Assembly: GCA_004154925.1 (NCBI GenBank)
Contig: QJNS01000306.1
Span: 1-64,000, forward strand
Reading direction: 5' to 3'
Source of the DNA: Monosporascus cannonballus
Lineage: Eukaryota > Ascomycota > Sordariomycetes > Xylariales
DNA length: 64,000 bases
Shown here: positions 1 through 12,207 of the stretch, piece after piece
Position numbering within the stretch: position 1 is the stretch's first letter
How the letters are laid out: each line of letters opens with the position of its first letter
The notes under the pieces: model-generated
The model's database searches: none
What the model saw: only the letters and a program-made list of their open reading frames with translations
What the model was told of the DNA's origin: nothing
Position numbers and translations under genes: made by a program

Positions 1-89
<89 letters not shown>
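1..89. repeat. (AAT)n microsatellite
   Basis: About 29 uninterrupted copies of the trinucleotide AAT run from the window edge to position 89. The array may extend beyond the window. It ends about 18 bp before the first LTR retrotransposon. Confidence 0.98.
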
Positions 90-91
<2 letters not shown>

Positions 92-106
92 CTTTTTGTA
101 CCGTGC

Positions 107-493
107 TGTTATGACCCAACAAGCCACGGTCTCCAGAAACGGTCCTTCGCGATCTAACCACAAGTGCTCGGTAGGACAGGTTATGTAATAAATCACCAAC
201 TCACTGATAATAAACTGATAAACCGGATCATTAACTTACTGATGGTAAGCCAATAAGCCGAATTACTAACTTACTGATAATAAGCCAGTTAACGAAAAAA
301 AGATATATACGTTTATTATTCCATAATTTAAATAATTTCAGCTTATAATATAACAACATTACCCAAAATATCCTTGGAATTACGAAACGTAATACGATTA
401 TTATATTAATTATTTAGATTTCTACGATACTTCTGCTAATATAAACCCGTACAACTAAGGTTTAATAATTAGTAAATCTTTTTAGCCGTTATA
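107..493 (+). repeat. 5' LTR of G1 (U3 type A)
   Basis: It begins TGTTATGACC and ends GCCGTTATA, a RIP-altered form of the family ends TGTTATGG and GCCGTCACA. U3 carries degenerate copies of a roughly 36-bp repeat (CACCAACTTACTGATAATAA and onward, ending CCGGAT). A TATA-like ATATATAC lies at 303-310, followed by the R-U5 part shared by all chromovirus LTRs in the window. Confidence 0.92.
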
Positions 494-599
494 CGTTACA
501 AATTATTATTTAATAATATCGTTAAACTCTAAACAATACTTAATATTGTCAAAATATCGACTAGCGCTTAGGAAATCTCTATTCAGTAATTTCAGGCTT

Positions 600-1860
600 A
601 AATTCGAAAGTTGGAAAAAGAAATCCGACAAATCAAGGTTATGTTACCTGCCTAAACCTTTTTCGCCCGTATAAAGCCTAAAAAGCCGGAGCTTTACGAT
701 AAAAAAAAGGCAGCCTTTAAATTTTTTTAACTTAGGCATAAATTTACCTTCGTTTCCTAAATTTTAATAAATTAACGGATAAGGTTTTAACAATAAAAAC
801 ATGCTTAACGAAAAATACGGCTAATTAATTTAAGCTTATTATGAAAAGTTTTCTGAAGATAAGAAAATCGAATAAGGAAAATTTTATTAATAAGATTTTT
901 TCATTTTATATTAATTTCGAAAATAAAATGCTTAATAATTTCGATAATCGAAATAAAAAACAATTTACGGCCTAACAATTTTTATAATTCCGATAAAAAA
1001 GATTTACGTCCAAATACGCCGTAACTTTTAAAAGTTTTACGGCTAAAGCCGGATAAAGAATTAATAAAACTGATATCTTTATTAACATATTTTATAAAAA
1101 GTTAAAAAATAATATAAAAAATAAAATTATTTAAATTAAGTAATTAATTACCTTAGACCAATGTATTATAAAAACAATCAAAATTAATAATCGTCAATTT
1201 AAAAAACGATAAAAAAAAAGGATAATATACTCCATAATCAAGATATAACAAATCCAACCAGGGAAAAAAAACGAAACGTACCCCTTACTTCTTATAGAAC
1301 AATACAAGGACCTATGGAACTCGGCGTTACCCATAAACAAAACTGGAACCAGATTAAATACTTTAATTATGGCAAAATAAAATATAAGGCTTACAAATAC
1401 AAAAAACCCAAAAAGCTACGATAAAATAACTAAATACCTGTACCAAAGGAATAATCTAGAAATACTTAAGAAAATAACAGCAAAACCATTAGCATAATCC
1501 AAGCCAAATACGCATCAGGCCCATAACAAAAGGCCTAATAAGGATTATCCCAATAAGAAATACGACGAAAAATACAAAAAGCCAAAAAGCTGGCCTAACG
1601 AATATCGCGAACATAGCAAAAAACGTTATAGGAATAATTACGCAAATACCAGAACTGGATAAAAAAAAATCTGCCCTAAAATACCTAATTAATACGGCAA
1701 AATACGTGCCATATACCGTCGACGACAAAAATATCCCGATTACGAAAATGGAAACAATATATTTACGAACAAATTACTTGCATATATTATAAAAGATTTG
1801 ATTTTCCAAACCGTACCGAAAATAATAAAAATAATAAATAATAATATCGATAATTTCGAT
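600..1860 (+). pseudogene. gag: gag of G1 (lineage 1), RIP pseudogene
   Basis: Gag is the nucleocapsid and coat precursor of the element. Recognisable parts are a segment near 810-960 with the Ty3 gag pattern (TAN-stop-FK, then NFENKM, then NFDNRN) and a zinc knuckle at 1359-1400. There the expected C-x2-C-x4-H-x4-C reads Y-x2-Y-x4-Y-x4-Y: all three Cys codons became TAT/TAC by G-to-A and the His became TAT by C-to-T, which is a compact display of RIP. The start codon is not identifiable. Limits are approximate and no open frame of useful length remains. Confidence 0.75.
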
Positions 1861-2299
1861 CCATAACCCTAGAAAATATCCAATAATTAGCCGAAACAGA
1901 AAACTGGCCCAAAAAAAGCAGTATTTATAAAAAAACCCGTTTTGTTATTTTTAATAATATAATTACCAAACGGAAAAAGAATTAATCCAATACATAATAA
2001 AGAAATATTACCAGAAAGTTATTACGGATTTCCATTTTTCATTTATATTTATTATAAACCTTTTGAAAAAAAGTTATTAAGGAAAAAATACGTTAATTTA
2101 TAAACGAACTTTGGAATGATAATTAGGAAAATATATAATAAGATATAATCGTAAATATAAGAAAATAATTTATTTAATAAAGAAAAAAATTATAACAACA
2201 CTAAGAATAATTAATACGGCTAAAAGAACAGTACGCCGGCAATAACGATAAATATAATAATTTAACGCGTTAAACTAGAAAACATAAACAAAATTCGAC

Positions 2300-5200
2300 A
2301 AATTCGAATAAAAATTAAAAAAAAAAGGGTTATTTATAAAAAAGCCACAAAGTAATAAAACCTAAAGGAATTAAAAAGAATTTTTAAAAAAGGTTTTAAA
2401 TATAACGATAAAAAACGTTAATAACTTTATTACTTTAAAAATACAAATCGGAACGTCTTAATATACCGTAATAATAAATTATGAAACTGTGGGCGGAAAT
2501 TATATTATACCAGATAAATTAATAAACTTAAATTATTACGGAAATATAAATTAAAATCTTATATAATAACGAATACCGAAAATTAGGAATTTGTTTACGA
2601 TTATAAAAAAATTATACGCAAAATTAATTACTTCGAGATTTTTATTTAAGGACGACATTAAATAATTAATTTCGATATTATTTTATTCGGAAATTACAAT
2701 ATAATCTTAGGATTATTATAAATACGCCAGTACGGAATTTTAATTAAGAGAAAAATTAGCTAAATAAAATTTACCTTATACCTTATTAATAAATCAAAAA
2801 AGAAAAAATTAAAATCTTAATATTAAATCGATAATAACGACGAATATAAGCATAAGAATACGATAAAAACCTTATTATCTAAAGGAATAAAACATAAAAG
2901 AAAAACGGGTATCAAAAAAATACAACATATTATTATTATTATTAAAACAAAATTAAGATAATTGAATAACGATCTGGAATAATAGTAGCCCTAAAAGTTA
3001 AAGGATTTAATTAATATTCCATTATAGTATTATAAATACGAATAGCTTTTTAAAAAAAACTTAATACGAAATTACCGAAATATAACAAATAAGATTACGA
3101 AATAATCTTTAAAAAAAGATTTTCGACGAAATTTTACTCCATTTACAACCTTAACGGAAATAAGTTACGCATTTTTAGAGAATACTTAAAAAATCGGTTT
3201 TAAAAAAGATAGATTCGACCTTTTAAGTTATTAATAAAATATCTTATATTTTTCGTGCTAAAAAAAACAGAAAATTACGACTTATAATTAATTATCGACA
3301 ATTAAACGATATTACAATTAGAAATCGAATATTATTACCCTTAATTACAGAAATAAAAAACCGATTTTACGGAGTTAAATAATTCATAATATTAGATTTT
3401 AAAAATAGACATAACTTTATTAAAATTAAAAAAAAGATATAAATAAAAAATAATTTTCAAAACGAAATACGGATTATTTAAGTATTTGGTTACGCCAATA
3501 GGACTTATAAACGTACCAGCAACTTTTCAGCGAATAGTAAATTATGTGTTACGGGAATACTTCGATATTTTCGTCGTTTGCTATTTCGACGACATTTTTA
3601 TCTTCTTAAAAACAGAAAAAACATACGTAAAATACGTTCATAAAATTCTTTAAGCTTTATAGGACGCAAAATTATTTATTAACGCGGAAAAAATCAGTTT
3701 TATAAATAAAAAATAAAATATCTGGAATACATTATTACCTTAGGATATATTAGGATAAACCCTAAGAAAATCGCTGCAGTTACAGAATTGTAAAAGCTAA
3801 CGATAATTAAGGAGGTACAAATATTTCTTAGATTCGCTAATTACTATAAAAAATTCATTCGAAATTTCAGCAAAATCGTTATACCCCTAACGAACCGTAC
3901 GAAAAAAAAGAATTCAAATAAACGCCAGATACGGAAAAAGCATTTCAGGATATTAAAAATACGATTATTAACGAGTTAATATTAATTATATACGATATAA
4001 ACCGTTCCGTTAAATTAAAAACCGATATTTTGGATTACGCGTTAAGCGTAATAATCGGATAACGAAATAATTAAGGCAAACTGTACCTTATTATATTTTT
4101 TCGTATAAATTAAAAGGAGTCGAATTTAATTACAATATTTTAAATAAAGGATTTATAGCTATTATTATAGCATTTCGGAAATTTAGGTATTTCCTAAAGA
4201 AAAGCTGGTACCAGATTATGGTTAATACGGATTATTAGAATTTTACCCGATTTATTACGATTAGAGAATTTATAAAACGATAATTTCGTTACGCGAAAAA
4301 ATTGGCGAACTTCGATTTCGTTATTATTCACAGGAAAGGCTTAAAGAATAATAAAGTAAATGCCTTAAACAAACGACCAAACCTTAAAGAAAAATTGGTT
4401 AAAATTAGTTATATAATTTTTGATATTATTATGAAAGGATATTTACGCTTACGACAGATTGCGATAATCCGGGTAATACCTTGTAACATATATTAGAAGA
4501 TTTAGTAATATAACGATAATTTCTTAGAAAACTAAAAAACGGACAAAATATATGTTTTAAAAAAATATTAGAAAACTTTAGTAGGAAAAATATACGAACA
4601 TTAGTTATACGGGCATCTAGGAATTTACAAAACCTTAAAACTGCTTTAACGCATATATTTATTTTCTTAAAATGAAATTAATAATATATAAAATTATACG
4701 GCAATATAATATTGACGCCAAAGCATAAGCTCGACGACATAAACCATATAAAAAACTATAGCTATTATCAGTTATAAAACGGCCATAGTATTTAGTTATA
4801 TTCGACTTTATTATTAAATTTTTTGTATCAAAAAATCCAGCTATAGGAATATATTACGATAGCACTTTCGTAATTGTCGATCGATTTACGAAATTTTCTT
4901 ATTTCTTACCATATTATAAGAATATAAATGCCGAACAAATGGTATATATTTTTTTAAACGTATTTTCAGCATATACGGATTACTAATAGAAATTATTTTA
5001 AATTAAAAATCGATATTTGCATTTAAGTTTTGGCAAAACCTATTAGTATATATCGGCCTAAATTATATATTATTTAACGTATTTAAACCTTAAACGGATA
5101 AATATATAAAACGAACGAACTAAACCTTAAAACTTTACTTACGATATTATATTAATTACGAATAAATTAACTAAGTTAACAAATTACTAATTGTACAATT

Positions 5201-5836
5201 AACTTATAATACTAACTATTACGAAAATATTAAAATAATATTAGCGAATGCAAATTTAAATTATATTTTAAAAGTTTATAAAAAATATACGACGATAATT
5301 TAATTAATACTAAAATAATTTTTACGTTAAAACAATTATAATAGTTATATCAAAAAATAAAAATAGAACTAAAATTCGTACAGAATTATATAAGTAAATA
5401 TTATAATTAAAAAAAGTTAAAAAGATTAACTTTTAAAAAAGGAGAAATAGTTTTTTTCGTTATAAAAAATATTTAAATAAAGCGACCCAGCAAATAGCTC
5501 GATTTTAAATATATCGGTCTATATAAGATTTCCAAGAAAATCTCAGAAAATAATTATTAATTAGAACTTTTATTAAAAAGTAAATTTTATTTAATTTTTC
5601 ATATTTTCTTATTTAAATTAATAGCAAATATAATTAAGGTATATACGGCATAAAATAATATAAAGGTAAAAAACGAACAAACTTACGAAATAAAAAAAAA
5701 TTTTCGATATACGAAAACAAAACGGATTTACTTAATACCTAATTAAATAAAAAAACATCCGGATTCCGAAAATACCTAGGAACCTGCGAAAAACCTTACT
5801 GGCGCCCAACGCCTATTAAAAAACTTTTACCAGTAA
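2300..5836 (+). pseudogene. pol: pol of G1: protease, RT, RNase H, integrase, chromodomain
   Basis: Domains in order: an aspartic protease region near 2440-2520 (motif inferred only by comparison with G2 and G3); RT with the catalytic box Y-F-D-D at 3582-3593, inside VVCYFDDIFIF; the RNase H tail near 4302-4430 with KGLKNNKVNALNKRPN, the usual end of fungal Gypsy RNase H; integrase from about 4570 (HLGIYKTLK zinc-finger region, then FSYFLPYYK near 4890); and a chromodomain at about 5706-5836, where HPDSENT is followed by TAG in place of Trp, then EPAKNLTGAQRLLKNFY. One base is missing near 5751-5755 in the chromodomain compared with G2. The reading frame is interrupted by dozens of stops. Confidence 0.85.
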
Positions 5837-5899
5837 CGACAGAACTATCGGAAATAATTACACTTTAGTCCATATTATCCAAAAAGCTTACGACGCTCC

Positions 5900-6353
5900 A
5901 ATTAATAATATCTATACCCTTAACAGCCTAAACGGCCATAACGGACTTTGCCTTTTATAATATAAGTTTCGGAAATTCGTTTAACGATTAAAAACATAAT
6001 TTATTAATTTCGCACCTTATGATTAGTAATATTAATATTAACGACGTATACGAGAAAAATGCGAAAAAGTTTCGGATAACGATTTTTCGACCGTTAGCTT
6101 TTCCTTTTTTAATCTTTTCGACTTTGCGATATAACGATTAATTATAAAAATAGGGATTCCTATTCCGTTATATGAGCGACCTCGGCGAACACATTCCTTA
6201 CAACGAAAAACCCCGTCCATTATTTGGCAAATGAGCTATCGAACGGAATAAAAAATAAAGTATTACGTTAAACCTTTCGAATTTAATTAAATTAACCAAA
6301 ATAAATTGTTATTCGGATTTGCGAAAACAACGTTTAGATATACCAAACGACAT
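5900..6353 (-). pseudogene. Antisense Cys-rich coiled-coil ORF of G1
   Basis: On the strand opposite pol, an ATG at 6353 opens MSFGISKRCFRKSE. After a one-base deletion relative to G2, the frame from 6220 reads RCKECVRRGRSY and then a Lys/Arg/Glu-rich stretch (IAKSKRLKKEKLTVEKSL). The spacing C-x2-C-x6-Y equals the second half of a Zn(II)2Cys6 cluster once Tyr (TAT) is read as a RIP-mutated Cys (TGT). Equivalent frames lie at the same place in G2, G3 and G4, which argues for a former gene. Its function is unknown; a DNA-binding or nucleic-acid-binding protein is only a guess. The 3' limit is uncertain. Confidence 0.55.
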
Positions 6354-6410
6354 ATTAAATGGATATAGAAACTTACCGAAAAAAAAGAAAATCTTAAAAG
6401 CAAGATTTGT

Positions 6411-6425
6411 AAAAAAAGAAGATCG
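6411..6425 (+). other. Polypurine tract of G1
   Basis: The purine-rich AAAAAAGAAGATCG sits directly before the 3' LTR. It is the expected primer site for plus-strand DNA synthesis. The same GATCG ending precedes the 3' LTR of G3 and, in altered form, that of G2. Confidence 0.7.
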
Positions 6426-6812
6426 TATTATGGCCCAACAAGCCACGGTCTCCAAAAACGGTCCCTTACGATCCAACCATAAATACTTGGTAAGGCAAGT
6501 TACGTAATAAATTACCAACTTACTAATAATAAGCCAGTAAGCCGGATTATTAACTTACTGATAATAAGCCAGTAAACCGGATTACCAACTTATTAATAAT
6601 AAGCCAGTTAGCGAAAAAAAGATATATACGCTTATTATTCCATAATTTAAATAATTTCAGCTTGCAATATAATATCGTTACCCAAGGCACCCTTAGAATT
6701 ACGAGACGTAACACGATTACTATATCTATTGCTTAGATTCCTACGATACTCCTGCTAACATAAACTCGTACGACTAAGGTTTAATAGTTGGTAAAACCTC
6801 CTAGCCGTTACA
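6426..6812 (+). repeat. 3' LTR of G1
   Basis: It has the same length (387 bp) and U3 type as the 5' LTR. It begins TATTATGGCC and ends GCCGTTACA, and is followed by the target duplication CGTGC. It is less mutated than its partner near its 5' end (GGCCCAACAAGCCACGGTC). Confidence 0.92.
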
Positions 6813-7288
6813 CGTGCCGTATTACCGTTATTTTAACATTATATATTACTAATTAACCGGTTTTACGTCCGTTTATATAAATAATGAATATAAGTTATTT
6901 TATATTTTTTATTTGGAAAAAAAACCGTTACGTTATAATAATTAGATAATAGGTATACCGGTTAATACGGGTTTTTAACAGCTTGATATAAATACGGTTA
7001 TTATAAGGTTTAAAATAAGTTTTATATCGTTATACGTTAATTTATATAGTATGTCATTATTTATATTTTATGTCATTATTAACCGTTTATAATAATTTTT
7101 TCATACTTTAAAAACTTAGGTTATTAATTTTATTATAATAATAATTATTAGCCTTAATATTTTTAATATAAATTACTTAATTTTTAGTATTTATAATATT
7201 ATAATTATAACCCGATTAAAAATTTATTATTAATTAAGCGTAATAAATTATTAAAATAAACTAGGTGGCCGTAAAAAAGGTTTTATAA
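6813..7288. other. AT-rich interval, nothing recognised
   Basis: RIP-like AT-rich DNA between the end of G1 and the GC-richer coding-like patch. I see no LTR end, motif or open frame in it. Confidence 0.6.
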
Positions 7289-7534
7289 GGCAAAAAGGCC
7301 GCCGCCGTTATACTTGTTATTAAAAAGGCGGAGGCCGACGCCGCTATTGTGGCGGAACGGTAAAAAAATAAATGCCTTATTGCCGAACGCCTGGCCGCTG
7401 CCGCTAAAAAAAACGTTAAGGCGGTCGACGACGCGACCGATTACCTTACCGAGCTCGTAGTTGTACAAAAGCGGATTGCCGACGCCCTCGAATATCTAGA
7501 AAAGGTTGGGCACTTTTTAGGAGCTTTACTGTAA
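7289..7534 (+). pseudogene. Ala/Lys-rich C-terminal coding remnant
   Basis: A GC-richer patch holds one frame of about 80 codons with a single internal stop (7361-7363), ending at TAA 7532-7534. The peptide is dominated by Ala, Lys, Glu and Val (KKAEADAAIVAER, then AERLAAAAKKNVKAVDDA, then QKRIADALEYLEK), typical of a long amphipathic helix or coiled coil. The 5' end runs into AT-rich DNA. I do not recognise the family; a transposon accessory or gag-like protein is possible given the neighbours. Confidence 0.4.
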
Positions 7535-7989
7535 GGTCGTATATATCCCTACGCCTGGTTATTAATGGTGCCGTAATCGCTAATTCGTTACCACCTAGAA
7601 TGCCGATATTTTGCAGGCGTCTTTTTGCGGGGGTTCGATTTTCTCGCCTGAGAACGAGAAGGACGAAGGTCTGGAGGAATAGTAGGGAGGTCGTTATTAG
7701 GTCGTTATATGGTTTTGTCTTTTTTTTTTCTTTTTTTGATTTTTTAAGTTTCAAATACCCGCCTGATATAATACCGGAGCCGCGCTAATAGCTGGTAGCC
7801 TATTACCTAAATAAATGGAATTATTATTTTCGTTTTGTTCCATTTTTAAGTTTTCTTTGTTTTTTTTCGTATTTCCGTTTTACTCCCTTATTTACGTTAT
7901 TCGACGGCTTTTACGAATTACTTTCGCTATTATATCCCTTTCACCGTATTAAGTACGGCCTATTACGGCCGTACCCTTTATAGCTAAGG

Positions 7990-8700
7990 ATCCTTTTTAC
8001 CGAAATTTCTTAGAAAGGAATTGTAAGTACTGGCAAAGAATCTAATTCGCTATAAGATAAATAATGCTTAGCTTTTGTACGCTGGCAAACCGTATACGTT
8101 ATTATATTTTTTTACGTCGTTTTTTATATTTTTCCAAAAATAACTGGCATTTAACCATTTAACAGTTATAGAAACTCCTTAATACCCTGTTATTAGATTA
8201 TTATAAGTATTTCGTATTAACTTTTTTCGTAACGGATAATTTTCGGATATGTAAATCCGTTTTTTAAATCGTAACAAAAAATCTTGATTTATTTGTTCAA
8301 TTTATTTTATAACGGCCCGTTTATCACGGCATTATTTTTATATTAGCAACTTTATAAAATTATGTTTTATTAAGCTATTCGTATAAATTTTACGATAAGT
8401 TTTTTTTAGCTTATTTTAGTCCTTTAATGCAGCTAGCATTAAAGTGTATCTTGGCGTTTAGACTGCTATTAGGTAACCGCTTACCCGTTAACAACTCCGA
8501 ATTTCTACTGTTTTAATATTTATCGCCAAAGGCCCCGCGGATATTATCCTGAATTTCTCTAGAAAATAAGGTAAAACCTGCTTACTTACTTTTTATTTCG
8601 CAAATATATTCTTTAAATCCGGATACCTTATTAACTTATTTATCGGATTTTGCCGGCTATTTTTATAATTGATTTCGAAATCAAAATTAACTAGTTATTT
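7990..8700 (-). pseudogene. pol: Fragment of a second Gypsy pol: RNase H tail and integrase zinc finger
   Basis: On the minus strand, from 8700 downward, the peptide pattern runs DFEINYKNSRQNPINKL (RNase H C-terminus) and reaches VCQRTKAKHYLSYSELDSLP at about 8000-8090. The latter is the CxxC half of the H2C2 zinc finger of Ty3/Gypsy integrases, with the usual downstream LPVP-like residues. The RNase H tail differs clearly from that of G1-G4 (KGLKNNKVNAL), so this is another Gypsy family. No LTR of its own is visible. It is cut on the right by the G2 LTR at 8752. Confidence 0.72.
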
Positions 8701-8751
8701 TATTTAACTTACTTACTTTACGTTCGGCTTGGGTTTAGATATTAAATATTT

Positions 8752-9122
8752 TGTTACAACCCAACCTAAGATCGGTCTCGAAAATGGTCGGACCTACACA
8801 AGAAGGTTACGTAATTTGGATTTTTCTTGGCAACAAGATCCAAATAAATCCATACAGAACCAACTAAATCTAATAATATTGGATCTATAATAATATTAAG
8901 ATCTAATAGAGATTTAATCAATTTAAAAAAGATATATATATTTATTATTTCCATAGTTTAAATAATTTCAGCTTATAATAACAATTCGTTATTTAAAGTA
9001 CTTTTGGTATTACGAAACGTAATACGTTACTGTATTTATTGTTGAAAATCTTATAATATTTTTGCTAATATAAACCTGTACGATTAAGGTTTAATAATTA
9101 GTTAAACCCTTTAGCCGTTATA
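8752..9122 (+). repeat. 5' LTR of G2 (U3 type B)
   Basis: It begins TGTTACAACCCAACC and ends GCCGTTATA. It is close to the split LTR of G5, with the same GGATC- and AGATCTAAT-type U3 core. The internal sequence following the LTR (TGTTGCAGG onward) aligns with the other copies. Confidence 0.88.
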
Positions 9123-9241
9123 TGTTGCAGGTTTTTATTTAGTAATACCGTTAAATTTTGAACAATATCGCCGATATTATGTTTATTAGCAAATAGCCCG
9201 AATAACTCATTTATTAAGTCCTGAATTACTCGGATACTGGA

Positions 9242-10650
9242 ATGGAATCCGAGGAGGAAAAGGAAAAGCCTCGTTTTATTCGCGAAGAAGTTTTTCGATA
9301 TCTGGATGCCATAAACGAACGTATTATCTTGCTGAAAAAAGATAATAATGATTTTATAACGTCCTTTTAAGCCGTTTACGAAAGGTTTAAGAAAAAAGGA
9401 AAAGTTTCCAAAACAGAGAAACCTTTTCGAATAAGCTAGGTTATTTAGCTGAATTTTATTAAAGAATTAGGAAAGGTTTTTAAATTTCCTAAATTAAAGT
9501 TTTTCGATAGAATTTTAATTAAGTTATAATTATTTTTAACTTAATATTAAGCATATTTCGGGTATTTTGTTATTCGATTAATTACGTTTATTATACGAAT
9601 AAAATTTATAATTGAACGATTTACCGGAAATGCAATTATTTAGTTCGAATCCGTTATAAGAAAATACGTTATTTTGGTAATCGAAAAACAAAACCCGAAA
9701 ATAATATAAATTTATAACGATTACCAATAATTCGAATAAGTATTAACGAAATATTTCGGAATAATAATCGAAAAAATAAAAGCCGAAATATAAATCTAAT
9801 AATTACGATAAAACGAATTAATATCTAATTACGACAGTATATTAATTCAGTTAATTGTGAAATTAAACTAAAAACAAAAACTATTAATGGCTAAATTTTT
9901 TAACGGCTTAAAAAAGAAATATAAAAAAAGTTTTTTAAATTTGATCGGCCTAAATATTTATCAGATTATATCGTTATAATAATTAAGATTAATAACCAAT
10001 AATACGCCTAGCGTATTAAAGATACTAATGGAAAAAATGATAATAAATCCCGATATACGGCTAATATTAGCGCTTTTTAACGTAATAATACTTTGTACGG
10101 CATGAAACCAGGACTTATGTAACTAGGAATTACATATAGGAAGGATTAAAGCTAAATTAAATATTATAATTGCAATAAAATAGAACATAAGATAGCATAA
10201 TGTAAAGCACCTAAAAAGCCCCGTTAAGATAACTGGAAACCTATATCTAAAAGATAATCTAGAAAAATCAAAACAACGGAAGTAAATTTATTAATATAAT
10301 TTAACCTAAGCATATACTAAGTCCCTCATATTAAGAAGTACAGTAAGAAATACAAAAAACCAGAAAGCTGGCTTGATAGGTATTGCGAATATAACAAGAA
10401 ATATTATAAGGATAATTATGTAAGTACCAGAACTGGACAGAAAAAATCTGTCCCGAAACCTCTGATCGATACAGCAGAATATATGTTATATATTGTCGAC
10501 GACGAGAATATCCCGATTACGAAAAAAGGAAAGGGTATATTTATAGTCGAATTACTCGCATATATTATAAAGGATTTTATTTTCCAAATGGTACCGAAAA
10601 TAACAAAAATAATAAATAATAATATCGATATTTTTGATTTATAGTATTAA
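9242..10650 (+). pseudogene. gag: gag of G2 (lineage 2)
   Basis: The best-preserved gag in the window. From ATG 9242 the frame gives MESEEEKEKPRFIREEV, then YLDAINERIILLKK, then INFIKELGK-like, FKFPK and a QLFLTQCRAYF-equivalent region (with RIP stops), then IKF-IGRFTGNAAIWFEPV-like sequence. This is the classic Ty3 gag capsid pattern. A zinc knuckle at 10162-10203 keeps C-x4-H-x4-C (first Cys is Tyr). A charged tail (KKYKKPESWLDRY, then KKSVPKPLIDTAEYMLYIVDD) leads toward the protease. Stops are mostly TAG/TAA from Trp, Gln or Arg codons. Another lineage of gag is found in G1, G3b and G5. Confidence 0.82.
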
Positions 10651-12207
10651 AGAATATTTAATAATTCGCCGAAATAAAAAGCTGGCTTAAAAGAAAATAA
10701 TGCCTGTAGAAAAACCCTTTTTGATATTATGAATAATATAATTACTAAGTGGAAAAAAAGGTAATTTAACATATAATAAAAGAACATTGTTAAAAAGTTA
10801 TTACGGATTTCTATTTGTATTTGGTATTTATTATAAACCTTTACGAAAAAAAGGTTATTAAAGAAAAAATACGTTAGTTTATAAGACATTTTAAGAACGA
10901 TAATTTAAATAATGTATAATAAGATATAATTATAAATATAAGAGAATAATTTATTTAATAAGAAAAGAAATTATAGCAAAATTAGAAATAACTGATATAA
11001 TTCGAAGGAATAATATGCCGGTAATAATAACAGATGTAACAACTTAATACGTTAAAAGAAAAAATATAAATAAAGTTTGATAAATTCGAATAAGAATTAA
11101 AAGAAAGAGGTTATTTGTAAAAGAGCCACAGAATAACGAAATCCGGAAAAGTTAAAGGAAATTCTTAAAAAAGGTTTTAAACGTAACGATAAAAGCCGTT
11201 AATAATGTTATTATTTTAGATATGCGAATTAGACGGTATTAATATACCGGAATGGTAAGTTACGAGGCTTTAGGCGGAAATTATATTGTATTAAATATAA
11301 TTAATATGTTTAAATTATTATGAAAATATAAGTTAAAACCTTGTATAACGACGAATATCGAAAGTTAGAAATTCTTTTACGATAACGGGAAAATTATACG
11401 CAAAATTAATTACCTTAACATTTTTGTTTAAGAACGATATTAAATAGTTGATTTCGATATCGTTTTATTTGGAAATTACGATATAATTTTAGAATTATTA
11501 TGGATATGTTAATATAGAATATTGATTAAGGGAAAAACTGGCTAAACAAGGTTCGCCTTATATCTTATTAGCAAATAAAGAAAGAAAAAATTAAGATTTT
11601 AATATTCGATCGGAAATAGCGACGAATATAAGTATAAGAATACGATAAAAACCTTACTACCTAAAAAATAAGATATAAAAAAAATGGGCATTAAAAATAC
11701 GACGTCTCGTTATTATTATTAAAACGAAATTAAAGTATTTAAATGGCAATTTAGAATAATAGTAGCCTTAAAAGTTAGAAAATTTGATTAATGTATTACC
11801 ATAATATCACAGATATCAGTAGCTTTTTAAGAAGAAGTTTAATACGAAATTACTAGAATATAGCGAATAGGATTATGAAATAGTTTTAAAAAAGATTTTT
11901 AACGAAGTTTTACCTTTTTTATAAATTTAGCAAAAACGAATTACGTACTTTCAGAAAATATCTAAAAAACCGATTACAAAAAGGATAGATTTAATTTTCG
12001 AAATTACTAGCAGAATACCCGATATTTTTCGTACCGAAAAAAACGGAAAATTACGATTTGTAATTAATTATTAATAATTAAACGATATTATTTTTAAAAA
12101 TCGAATATTATTACTATTAATTACTAAAATAAAAAACCGATTTTACGGAATTAAATGGTTTATAGCGTTCGATTTCAAAAATAAATATAACCTTATTAGG
12201 ATTAAAA

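Larger units (their letters stand above)
107..6812 (+). mobile_element. Full-length Ty3/Gypsy chromovirus G1, RIP-inactivated
   Basis: Two 387-bp LTRs (107-493 and 6426-6812) bound a 5.9-kb interior with gag, then protease, RT, RNase H, integrase and chromodomain, which is the Ty3/Gypsy chromovirus order. The 5-bp target duplication CGTGC is perfect at 102-106 and 6813-6817, so both ends are intact and the copy transposed as a unit. Every frame is full of stops made by C-to-T or G-to-A changes, so it cannot move by itself. The gag is of the lineage also seen in G3b and G5, and unlike that of G2, G3 and G4. Confidence 0.93.

Noticed and set aside
7446..7754. 102-codon minus-strand frame
   Set aside because: It overlaps and opposes the Ala-rich remnant and runs into a T-rich tract that encodes poly-Lys. 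No recognisable motif.
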